Shown here piece after piece: positions 38,901 to 49,380 of a stretch of 64,000 bases of DNA. This DNA comes from Ehretia macrophylla (lineage: Eukaryota; Streptophyta; Magnoliopsida; Boraginales; Ehretiaceae). The DNA lies in NCBI GenBank assembly GCA_037974665.1, contig CM075764.1, forward strand, positions 115,878,325 to 115,942,324. Direction: 5' to 3'. Position 1 is the first letter of the stretch; every line of letters starts with the position of its first letter. The notes under the pieces are model-generated. The model was not told the origin of the DNA. It saw nothing but the letters and a program-made list of their open reading frames with translations, and did not search any database. The position numbers and the translations under genes were made by a program.

Positions 38901-39807
38901 TTTGTGTCTTCAAGGTGGAATTTGAAATGTTAGCATGGGCCATGAGTGGTTTGGTCGAAAATGAGAGGAAATTGAGGTGGTTTTGGGCAATTTTTTATGC
39001 ATTGATAAGTGTTTTTGTGTCATGACTTGTCTAGAATCATTTTGAATTAAACATGCATGCAAAAATCTGATTTTGTGTCATCTTTTGAATTGTTTTAACA
39101 TGTGTGTAAGAGAATGTTGGGTATTTAGGGATTTTAGGTAGAATAGAATATAGGGTATGTTTAGAGGTTTGTGAGATTTTGTCTTGTAGTGAGTTTAAAA
39201 TATAATATTTAGGTGTTAGTGGATTTTGTAGAGATTTGAATTAGGATTATAATAATAGTTAGTGGATTGTGTAGGATTATTTTATTGTCTTGTGCTTTGT
39301 GTAGGATTCTTTATTGATTAGCGTGGTGGCACGGATTCCTAGGTCTAGGGCACGAATTACGAGGTAGACACGAACTACGAGATAAGACACCAACTTCAAG
39401 ACTAATGCACGTACTTCAAGATAAATGCACGGATTCTAATGCTAACACACGCAACCCTAGGTGAATGAACGTAAACCAATACAAGGCACGTATTTCAATG
39501 CAATGCACGTAAAACAAGACATGACTCTTAAACTTAGGTTAAGACACGTAGTTCAAGGTTAATGCACACGAAACGAAGAGACACGCAAATCAAGGTCTCA
39601 CACGTAAATTAAGGTCATGGCATGTTTATCTAGGTATTGCACGGCACGTATATCGAGGATTAGGGCACACAATTCTAGGTTAAGGCACGTATGACGAAGT
39701 ATGCACAAAAACTAAGACAGGGCACGTAATCCAAGGTCAGTCATATCATTCTTAGTCTAAGGCACGCAAATCAAGATAACACACGTTATTCGGGGTCGGG
39801 CCTCACA
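35945..39807 (-). mobile_element. Solo LTR inside the satellite array (3863 bp)
   Basis: Complete LTR of the A/B family from TGTCACGCCC to GGGCCTCACA, flanked by TGAGG duplications. No internal region is attached, as expected after recombination between the two LTRs of a full element. It carries the internal 210-bp duplication (about 37895 and 38104) and the long form of the edge minisatellite (39325-39800, about 22 units), which explains why it is about 300 bp longer than the LTR at 52066. Orientation is the same as element A. Confidence 0.93.
39325..39800. repeat. LTR-edge minisatellite, long form (about 22 units)
   Basis: Degenerate 18-22 bp units beginning GGCACG or GACACG and ending in AGGTA, AAGGTTA or similar occupy the last 480 bp of this LTR. 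That is about twice the count in the short-form LTRs. Confidence 0.75.
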
Positions 39808-41140
39808 TGAGGTGAAGTTGTCTTGCCCAACGTGTCGTGGGATTCGGTAATAGAAATGTGATGGATTAGGTTGTCGTCCTTTTCACGGCTCACGACATAC
39901 GATTTGAGATGGAAAAACTGTGCAAAAGAAGAAAAATGTCCCAAAACTTATGAAAATGTTTGATTTTGGGCTCCAAAAACATATGCAGCCGAGCATGCTA
40001 GGTGCCCCTATTGTAGAGCTCTCAGAGAGTTTTCCAACGGTATACTGTGCGCCTCGTAACTCCTTATGGATCAAAAGTTATGGGCACCGGAGCGACGGAT
40101 ACCTGGTCACAAGCCCCACGCCCTTGGTATGCGAGCCCAGCCTCTACGTGAAGTGAAGTTGTCTTGCCCAAGATGCCGTGGGATTCGGTAATAGAAATGT
40201 GATAGATTGGGCTGTTGTCCTTTTCGCGGCTCATGACATACGATCTAGGACAAAAAAATAACGTAAAAGAAGAAAAGTGTCTCGAAACTGATTAAAATGT
40301 TCGATTTTGGGCTCCGAAAATAGGCGCAGCTAGCTAGCATTGCTACCCCGTCGTAGAGCTCCCGGAGAACTTTCGAATGGTATGTTGTGCACCGCGTAAC
40401 TCTTTACAGATCAAAAGTTATGGGTACCGGAGCGATGGATACCTGGTCACAAGCCCCACGCCCTCGGTTTGGGGGCCCAGCCTCTACATGAAGTGAAGTT
40501 GTCTTGCCCAAGGTGCCGTGGGATTCGATAATAGAAATGTGATGGATTAGGTAGTCGTCCTTTTCGCGGCTCACGACGTACAATCCGAGACGGAAAAATA
40601 GTACAAAAGAAGAAAAATGTCCCAAAACTTATGAAAATGTTCGATTCTGGGCTCCAAAACATATGCAGCCATTCATGCTAGGTGCCCCCATTGTAGAGCT
40701 CTCAGAGAGCTTTCCAACGACATGTTGTGCGCCGCGTAGCTCCTTACGGATCATAAGTTATGGGCATCGGAGCGACGGATACCTAGTTACAAGCCCCACG
40801 CCCTCGGTTTGCGAGCCCAGCCTCTACGTGAAGTAAAGTTGTCTTGCCCAAGGTACCGTGGGATTCGATAATAGAAATGTGATGGATTAGGTTGTCGTCC
40901 TTTTCGCAGCTCACGACGTACGATTTAGGACGAAAAAATAGCGGAAAAGAAGAAAAGTGACCCAAAACTGATGAAAATGTGCAATTTTGGGCTTCAAAAA
41001 TAGGCGTAGCCAACCAGGCTTGTTGCCTCTGTCGTAGAGATCTCAGAGTGTTTTCCAACGGTATGTTGTGCGCCTCGTAACTCCTTACGGATCAAAAGTT
41101 AAGGGCACCGGAGAGACAGATACCTGGTCATAAACCCCAC

Positions 41141-44100
41141 GTCCTTTGTTTGCGGGCCCAGCCTCTACGTGAACTGAAGTTGTTTTGCCCAAGGTACCAT
41201 AGGATTCGGTAATAGAAATGTGATGGATTAGGTTGTCGTCCTTTTCGCAACTCACGACATACGATTCGGGAAGAAAAAACAGCGCAAAAAAAGAAAAGTA
41301 TCTCGAAATTGATGAAAACGTTCGATTTTTGGCTCCAAAAATAGGATCAGCTAGGTAAGATTGTTGCCGCCGTCGTAAAGCTCTCGGAGATCTTTCCAAC
41401 GGTTTGCTGTGTGCCGCGTAACTCCTTACGGATCAAAAGTTATGGGCACCGGAACGACGGATAATTGGTCACAAGTCCTACGTCCTCGGTTTACTAGCCC
41501 AGCCTCTACGTGAAGTAAAGTTGTCTTGCCTAGGGTGTTGTGGGATTCGGTAATAGAAATATGATGGATTAGGTTGTCGTCCTTTTCGCGGCTCACGACG
41601 TACGATCCGGGACGGAAAAATAGCGAAAAAGAAGAAAAGTGTCCCAAAACTGATGAAAATGTTCAATTTTGGGCTCTGAATATAGGCGTAGCCGACCAGG
41701 CTTGTTACCTCTGTCGTAGAGCTCTCAGAGAGCTTTCCAACGGTATGCTGTGCGCCGCGTAACTCCTTATGGATCAAAAGTTATGGGCACCGGGGCGACT
41801 GATACCTGGTCACAAGCCCCATGCCCAAGGTTTGCAGGCCTAGTCTCTACGTGAAGTGAAGTTGTCTTACCCAAGGTGCCATGGGATTCGGTAATAGAAA
41901 TGTGATGGATTAGGTTGTCGTCCTTTTCTTAACTCACAACATACAATCTGGGATGAAAAAATAGCGAAAAAGAAGAAAAGTGTCCCAAAATTGATGAAAA
42001 CGTTTGATTTTTGACACCAAAAATAGGCGCAGCTAGGTAGGATTGTTGTCCCCGTCGTAGAGATCTCAAAGATCTTTCCAACGGTATACTGTGCACCGCG
42101 TAACACCTTACAGATCAAAAGTTATGGGCACCAAAGCGACGGATACCTGGTCACAAGCCTCACGACCTTGGTTTGCAGGCCCAACCTCTACGTGAAGTCA
42201 AGTTGTTTTGCCTAAGGTGCCACGGGATTCGGTAATAGAAATTGATGGATTAAGTTGTCGTCCTTCTCGCGGTTCACGACGTACGATCCGGGACGGAAAA
42301 AACTGCAGAAAAGAAGAAAAGTGTCCAAAACTGATGGAAACGTTCAATTTTTGGCACCGAAAATAGGCGTAGCCGACCAGTCTTGTTGCCTCCGTCGTAG
42401 AGCTCTTAGAGAGCTTTCCAACGGTATGTTGTGCGCCGCGTAATTCCTTACGGATCAAAAGTTATGGGAACCGGGGCGATGGATACCTGGTCACAAGCCC
42501 CACGTCTTTTGTTTACGGGCCCAGCCTCTACGTGAAGTGAAGTTGTTTTTCCCAAGATACCTTGGGATTCGGTAATAGAAATGTGATGGATTAGGTTGTC
42601 ATCCTTTTCGCGGCTCATGACATACGATCCGGGATGGAAAAACATCGCAAAAGAAGAAAAGTGTCCCAAAACTAAAGAAAACATTCAATTTTTGGCTCCA
42701 AAAATAGGCGCAGCTAGGCAGGATTGCAGCCCCCGTCGTAGAGCTCTCGGAGAGCTTTCCAATGGTATGTTGTACACCGCGTAACTCCTTACGGATCAAA
42801 AGTTATGGGCACCGGAGCGACGGATACCTGGTCACAAGCCCCACGCCCTCGGTTTGGCAGCCCAACCTCTACATGAAGTGAAGTTGTCTTGCCCAAGGTG
42901 CTGTGGGATTCGGTAATAGAAATGTGATGGATTAGGTTGTCGTCCTTTTCGCGGCTTACTACGTACGATCCGGGACGAAAAAATAGCGGAAAGGAAGAAA
43001 AGTGCCCTGAAATTGATGAAAATATTCGATTTTGGGCTTTGAAAATAGGTACAGCCGAGCAGTCTTGCTACCCCCGTCGTAGATCTCTCAGAGAGCTTTC
43101 CAACGGTATGCTGTGCACCACGTAACTCCTTACGGATCAAAAGTTATGGGTACCGAAGCGACGGATACCTGGTCACAAGCCCCACGCCCTCGATTTGTGG
43201 GCCCAGCCTATACGTGAAGTGGAGTTGTCTTGCCCAACATGTCACGGGATTTGGCAATAGAAATGTGATGGATTAGGTTGTCTTCCTTTTTGCGGCTCAC
43301 GACGTACGATTCGAGACAGAAAAACAGTGCAAAAGAAGAAAAATGTCCCAAAACTTATGAAAATGTTCGATTTTGGGCTCCAAAAACAGATGCAGCCATG
43401 CATGCTAGGTGCCCCCATTGTAGAGCTCTCAGAGAGCTTTCCAACGGTATGCTGTGCGCCGCGTAACTCCTTATGGATCAAAAGTTATGGGCGGCAGAGC
43501 GACAGATACTGCTCACAAGCCCCATGCCCTCGGTTTGCAGGCCCAGCCTCTACGTGAAGTGAAGTTGTCTTGCCCAAGGTGCCGTGGGATTCTGCAATAG
43601 AAATGTGATGGATTAGGTTGTCGTCCTTTTCTCGGCTCACGACGTACGATTTGGAACGAAAAAATAGCGGAAAAGAACAAAAGTATCCCGAAACTGATGA
43701 AAACGTTCAATTTTGGGCTCCAAAAATAGCGTAACCAAACAGGCTTGTTTCCTTCGTCGTAGAGAACTCAGAGTGCTTTCCAACGGTATACTGTGTGCCT
43801 CGTAACTCCTTACGGATCAAAAGTTAAAGGCACCGGAGCAACGGATACCTGGTCACAAGCCCCTTGTCCTTTGTTTGCAGGCCAAGCCTCTACGTGAAGT
43901 GAAGTTGTTTCCCCCACGGTACCGTGGGATTCGGTAATAGAAATGTGATGGATTAGGTTGACGTTCTTTTCACAGCTCACGACATACGATCCGGGACCGA
44001 AAAATAGGGCAAAAGAAGAAAAGTGTCCCGAAACTGATGAAAACGTTCGATATTTGGCTCCAAAAATAGGCGCAGCTAGGTAAGATTGTTGTCCCCGTCG

Positions 44101-45240
44101 TAGAGCTCTCGGAGAGCTTTCCAACGGTATGTTGTGCACCGCGTAATACTTTACGAATCAAAAGTTATGGGCACCGGAGCGACGGATACCTGGTCACAAG
44201 CCCTACGCCCTCGGCTTGCTGGCCCAGCCTCTGCGTGAAGTGAAGTTGTCTTACGTAAGGTTCCGTAGGATTCGGTAATAGAAAAGTGATGGATTAGGTT
44301 GTCGTCCTTCTCGCGGCTCATAACGTACGATCCGGGATGGAAAAACAGTGAAAAAGAAGAAAAGTGTCCCAAAACTGACGAAAACTTTCAATTTTGGGCC
44401 CTGAAAATAGGCGTAGCCGACCAGGCTTGTTGCCTCCGTCATAGAGCTCTCAGAGAGCTTTCCAACGGTATGTTGTGCGCTGCGTAACTCCTTATGGATC
44501 AAAAGTTATAGGCACCGGAGCGACGGATACCTGGTCACAAGCCCCATGCCCTCGATTTTCGGGCCCAGCCTCTACGTGAAGTGAAGTTGTCTTGCCCAAG
44601 GTACCATGGAATTCGGTAATAGAAATGTGATGGATTAGGTTGTCGTCCTTTTCTCGGCTCACGACGTACGATTTGGGACGAAAAAAAGCGAAAACGAAGA
44701 AAAGTGTCCCGAAATTGGTGAAAACATTCGATTTTTGGCTCCAAAAATAGGCGCAGCAAGGTAGAATTGTTGCCCTCGTCGTAGTGCTCTCGAAGAGCTT
44801 TCCAACGGTATACTGTGCATTGCGTAACACCTTACGGATCAAAAGTTATGGGCACCAAAGCGACGGATACCTGGTCACAAGCCTCACGCCCTCGGTTTGC
44901 GGGCCCAGCCTCTACGTGAAGTGAAGTTGTCTTGACTAAGGTGCCATGGAATTTGGTAATAGAAATGTGATGGATTAGGTTGTCATCCTTCTCGCGGCTC
45001 ACGACGTACGATCTGAGACGGAAAAACAGTGGAAAAGAAGAAAAGTATCCCAAAACTGATGAAAACATTCAATTTTTGGAGCTAAAAATAGGCGTAGCCG
45101 ACCAGTCTTGTTGCCTCCGTCGTAGAGCTCTTACAGAGCTTTCCAACGGTATGTTGTGCGCCACGTAACTCCTTACGGATCAAAAGTTAAGGGCACCGGA
45201 GCGACGGATACCTGGTCACAAGCCCCACGTCCTTTGTTTA
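41141..45240. repeat. Higher-order repeat: four-monomer spacing (about 1363 bp)
   Basis: The rare monomer type with GTCCTTTGTTT (or GTCTTTTGTTT) in place of GCCCTCGGTTT occurs at 41141, 42504, 43866 and 45229, spacings 1363, 1362 and 1363. Four monomers would be 1364 bp. Confidence 0.75.
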
Positions 45241-46481
45241 CGGCCCCAGCCTCTACGTTAAGTGAAGTTTTTTTGCCCAAGATACCGTGGGATTCAGTAA
45301 TATAAATTTAATGGATTAGGTTGTCGTCCTTTTCGCGGCTCATGACATACGATTTGGGATGAAAAAACAGCGCAAAAGAAGAAAAGTGTCCCGAAATAAA
45401 GAAAATGTTCAATTTTTGGCTCCAAAAATAGGAGCAGCTAGGTAGAATTGTAGCCCCCATCGTAGAGCTCTCGGAGAGCTTTCCAACGGTATGTTGTACA
45501 CCGCGTAACTCCTTACGGATGAAAAGTTATGGGCACCAGAGCGACGGATACCTGGTTACAAGCCCCACGCCCTCGATTTGCAGGCCGAACCTCTATATAA
45601 AGTGAAGTTGTCTTCCGAAGGGACCATGGGATTCGGTAATAGAAATGTGATGGATATGGTTGTCGTCCTTTTTGCGGCTCACAACGTACGATCCGGGACG
45701 AAAAAATAGCGGAAAAGAAGAAAAATATCTCAAAACTGATGAAAACGTTCGATTTTGGGCTTCGAAAACAGGCGCAGTCGAGAAGCCATGCTGCCCCCGT
45801 AGTAGAGCTCTCGGAGAGCTTTCCCATGGTATGCTGTGCGCCACGTAACTCCTTACGGAAGAAAAGTTATGGGCACCGGAGCGACGGATACCTAGTCACA
45901 AGCCCTACACCCTCGATTTGCGGGCCCAGCCTCTAAGTGAAGTGAAGTTGTCTTGCCCAACATGTCGTGGGTTTCGATAATAGAAATGTGATGGATTAGG
46001 TTGTCGTCCTTTTCGCGGCTCACGACGTACGATCTGGGACGGAAAAACATTACAAAAGAAGAAAAGTGTCCCAAACTTATGAAAATGTTCGATTTTGGGG
46101 CTCTAAAAACAGATGCAGCCGAGCATACTAGGTGCCCCCATTGTAGGGGTCTCAAAGAGCTTTCCAACGGTATACTGTGCGCCGCGTAACTCATAATGGA
46201 TCAAACGTTATGGGCTCTGGAGCGACGGATACCTGGTCAAAAGCCCCACGCCCTCGGTTTGTGGGCCCAGCCTCTACATGAGGTAAAGTTGTTTTGCCCA
46301 AGATACCATGAGATTCGGTAATAGAAATGTGATGGATTAGGTTATCGCCTTTTTCACGGCTCACGACATATGATCCGGGACGGAAAAATAGCGAAAAAGA
46401 AGAAAAGTGTCCCAAAATTGATGAAAACGTTCAATTTTTGGCACCAAAAATAGGCACAGCTGGGTAAGATTGTTGCCCCCA

Positions 46482-46680
46482 TCGTAGAACTCTCGGAGAG
46501 CTTTCCAACGGTATGCTGTTCACCGCGTAACTCGTTACAAATCAAAAGTTATTGGCACCGGAGCGACGGATACCTGGTCACAAGCTCCACGCCCTCGGTT
46601 TGCGGGCCCAGCCTCTACATGAAATGAAGTTGTCTTGCCTAAGGTGTCGTGGCATTCGGTAATAGAAATATGATGGATTA
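46482..46680. repeat. 199-bp segment nearly identical to 31482-31680 in block 1
   Basis: Only two differences are visible across 199 bp, including shared private variants (GCTGTTCACC, AACTCGTTACAAATC, CAAGCTCCAC, GTGGCATTCGG). Neighbouring monomers differ far more. Similarity drops sharply on both sides. Confidence 0.85.
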
Positions 46681-47253
46681 GGTTGTCGTCCTTTTCGCGG
46701 CTCACGACGTACGATCCGCGATGAAATAATAGCGCAAAAGAAGAAATGTGTCCCGAAACAGATGAAAACGTTCGATTTTTGGCTCCCAAAATAGGCGCAG
46801 CTTGGTAGGATTGTTACGCTCGTCGTAGAGCTCTCGGAGAGCTTTCCAACGGTATGTTGTGCACCGCGTAACACCTTACGAATCAAGAGTTATGGGCATT
46901 GGAGCGACGGATACCTGGTCATAATCCCCACACCCTCGCTTTGCGAGCCCAGCCTCTACGTGAAGTGAAGTTGTCTTGCCTAAGGTGCCACGGGGTTCAG
47001 TAATAGAAATGTGATGGATTAGGTTGTCGTCCTTCTCGAGGCTCACGACGTACGATCCGGGACGGAAAAATAGCAGAAAAGAAGAAAAGTGTCCTAAAAC
47101 TGATGAAAACGTTCAATTTTGGGCTCTGAAAATAGGCGTAGCCGACCAGGCTTGTTGCCTCCATCATAGAGCTCTTAGAGAACTTTCCAACGGTATGTTG
47201 TGCACCGCGTAACTCCTTACGGATCAAAAGTTAAGGGCACTGGAGCGACGGAT

Positions 47254-47676
47254 GGCTTGGCGGGTTATTACCGTAGGTTTGTCAAGGACTTCTCAAAGAT
47301 TGCTGGGCCACTTTCTAAGTTGACTCAGGAACGAACTATCTTTGCTTGGGATGAAAAGTGTGAGAGTGGGTTTCAGGTGTTGAAAAAGAGGTTGACTACT
47401 GACCCAGTACTTGTTCTACCAGACGGGACCGAGAATATGGTTATTTACAGCGTTGCATCCAAGGAGGGCTTGGGATGTGTTCTTATGCAGGATGGTCGTG
47501 TTACTGCCTATGTGTCCAAGAAGTTGAAGCCTTATTAGGTGAATTATCCGACTCATGATATTGAGTTGGCAGCAGTTGCCTTCCCACTGAAGAAGTGGCG
47601 TTATTATCTGTGGGGCTGTAAGTTCGAGATTTTCACTGATCATAAGAGTCTGAAATACTTGTTCTCATAGAAGGAG
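47254..47676 (+). pseudogene. pol: Element C pol: end of RT and RNase H, two TAG stops
   Basis: The frame enters from the satellite at GLAGYYRRFV, a hallmark of the RT/RNase H junction in Ty3/gypsy pol. It continues with [10 protein letters not shown] and [10 protein letters not shown] of RNase H. Stops at 47536 (TAG) and 47668 (TAG, where related copies have SQKELN, so CAG to TAG is likely) break it without shifting the frame. The catalytic RT YxDD box is upstream of the truncation and absent. Confidence 0.9.
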
Positions 47677-48246
47677 TTGAATATGCGCCAACGGAAGTGG
47701 ATGGAACTTCTTGGAGATTATAATTGTTCTATCAATTATCTGCCTAGCAAGGCAAATGTTGTAGCATATGCTCTCAGTCGGAAGGCGAATGTTGCTTGTT
47801 TGGCTGTCAAGAAATGGAAGATTTTTGAGGAATTCACTTATTGGAGACCGGAGTTGACTCAGGTTGGGGTAATGTGTTCACATCTCCGTATTCAGCCTTT
47901 ATTGCTATCTCAGATCAGGGAAGCTCAGGAGCTTGATATTAAACTTCAGAAGATCAAGGATCAGATCACAGATGATCAGTCTGACTTTAAACTGCATGAG
48001 GATGGTATTCTTCGGTTTCGGAACAGGGTTTGTGTTCCCGATGAACTGGGCTTGAGGCGAGGTATTCTGGAGAAAGCTCATAATTCTAAGAACACTATTT
48101 ATCCCGGTGGAACCAAAATGTATCAGGATTTGAAGCAACACTATTGGTGCAAGAACATAAAGAGGCAGATTGATCAATTTGTATCTAGATGTTTGACTTG
48201 TCAGAGGGTAAAAGCTGAGCATCAACGACCTGCAGGTTTGCTTTAG
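47677..48246 (+). pseudogene. pol: Element C pol: RNase H end and integrase zinc-binding domain
   Basis: Continues the frame of the preceding part. The RNase H end reads VVAYALSRK, where the conserved motif has Asp in place of this Tyr, so a catalytic residue is lost. The integrase HHCC domain follows. The second His is replaced (TIYPGGTKMY where IHPG is usual), while CLTCQR is intact. It ends at TAG 48244-48246, probably a former CAG. Confidence 0.88.
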
Positions 48247-49257
48247 CTATTGGCTATACCAGAGTAGAAGTGGGAGCATATTACGATGGACTTCGTCACT
48301 GGTTTGCCTAGAACACCGAGAGGTAATGATGTAGTTTGGGTTGTCGTGGATCGTTTGACAAAGACAGCTCACTTTATTTCGATGATGATAGGAGATGAAG
48401 TTACAAAGTTGACGGGTCTTTATTTGGATTAGATTGTTAGACTTCACGGGATTCCATCTAGTATTGTCTCAGATCGAGATCCTCAATTTACTTCTAGTTT
48501 GTGGGAGAAACTTCAGGAGACCTTGGGTACTCAATTGAACTTCAGTACAACGTATCATCCACAGACCGACGGTCAGTCTGAGCGGACTATTCAGATTCTG
48601 GAAGATATGCTTAGGGCTTGTGTTCTGGACTTCAGGAAGAACTGGGAGAAACATCTACCACTTGCCGAGTTTGCCTATAACAACAATTATCAAGCTACTA
48701 TTGGGATGGCACCTTTCGCAGCTCTTTATGGTCGTAAGTGCCGTTCACCTTTATATTGGGACGAGGTAGGGGAGATGAAGACTATTGATCCGACTATCAT
48801 GCCAGAGCTTCTTGAGAAGATTGAGAATGTTCAGTTGATCAGGCAGAGAATGCTTACAGCGCAGAGTAGATTCAAGAGTTATGCTGATAAGCGTCGTCGG
48901 GACTTGGAGTTTGCAGTCGAAGATCGGGTTTTCTTGAGATTGTCTCCTCGTAAGGGGTTTGCTCGTTATGGTAAAGGTGGAAAGCTGAGTCCGAGATTTG
49001 TTGGGCCGTTTGAGATTACCGGCAGGGTTGGTAAGTTGGCATATCGGTTGGCTTTACCGGAGAACTTCTCTAATGTCCACGATGTATTTCACGTGTCTAA
49101 TTTGCGAAAATATAATCCGGATCCTTCTCATATTCTTGAGCTAGAGCCGTTACAGCTTCGTGAGAATCTGACTTATGACAAGTGTCCGATTCGTATTCTT
49201 GATCAGACGGAACGAGAGTTGAGGTCAAAGAAGATTCCGATGGTTAAGGTATTGTAG
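48247..49257 (+). pseudogene. pol: Element C pol: integrase catalytic core and C-terminal domain
   Basis: Same frame. TAG stops at 48265 (where WKWEH is usual, so a Trp codon), 48430 and 49255 interrupt it. The DDE triad is visible: Asp in TMDFVTGLP, Asp in VSDRDPQF and Glu in QTDGQSERT. The C-terminal part has [24 protein letters not shown] and [20 protein letters not shown]. This last stretch is typical of the Tekay/Del type of plant chromovirus, so assignment to that group is likely but not proven. An uninterrupted 252-codon stretch runs from 48499 to 49257. Confidence 0.9.
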
Positions 49258-49367
49258 AAGCATCACGGAATTGAGGAAGTGACTTGGGAGAGACGAGATC
49301 AGATGCAGCAGCAGTACCCAGATTTGTTCAGTACATCAAGTAAGAATTTTGAGGGCAAAATTTCTTT
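49258..49367 (+). pseudogene. pol: Element C pol C-terminus, chromodomain-like tail
   Basis: After the TAG at 49255 the frame continues with EEVTWERRDQMQQQYPDLF, the conserved tail of chromovirus pol. It then runs through the PPT into the LTR, where it meets a stop codon about 40 bp inside. Confidence 0.8.
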
Positions 49368-49380
49368 AAGGGGGGGAGAA
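49368..49380 (+). other. Polypurine tract of element C
   Basis: AAGGGGGGGAGAA directly precedes the LTR start TGTGAAACCCC and sets the element's orientation as plus. Confidence 0.9.

Larger units (their letters stand above)
39808..47253. repeat. Satellite array, block 2 (341-bp monomer, about 22 copies)
   Basis: This is the direct continuation of block 1 after the solo LTR. The monomer interrupted at 35944 resumes at the next base after the duplicated TGAGG. Constant blocks and variant subfamilies are the same as in block 1. The array ends at GAGCGACGGAT (47253) and continues without a spacer into the RT frame of element C. Confidence 0.97.

Noticed and set aside
9420-47212. Plus-strand 62-codon frames beginning MSSFSRLTTYDPGRKN
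   Set aside because: This is the other strand of the same monomer block. Present or absent by chance stop codons; no start context or conserved protein features.
9461-47227. Dozens of minus-strand frames of about 100 codons beginning MIRKELRGAQHTVGKLSES and similar
   Set aside because: They are one frame of the 341-bp monomer repeated. The monomer length is not a multiple of 3, many copies have stops or shifts, and substitutions show no codon pattern.
9205-47253. CRISPR-like array
   Set aside because: Repeats are long, contiguous and without unique spacers; the context is a plant nuclear genome.
47416-48225. Minus-strand frames over element C pol
   Set aside because: They are antisense to a clearly recognisable RNase H and integrase frame.
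8194-49257. Elements D and C as two halves of one element split by the satellite
   Set aside because: D already reaches the integrase core at the left edge, while C starts earlier, in RT, at the right edge. They overlap in RNase H and integrase and differ in sequence, so they are separate copies.
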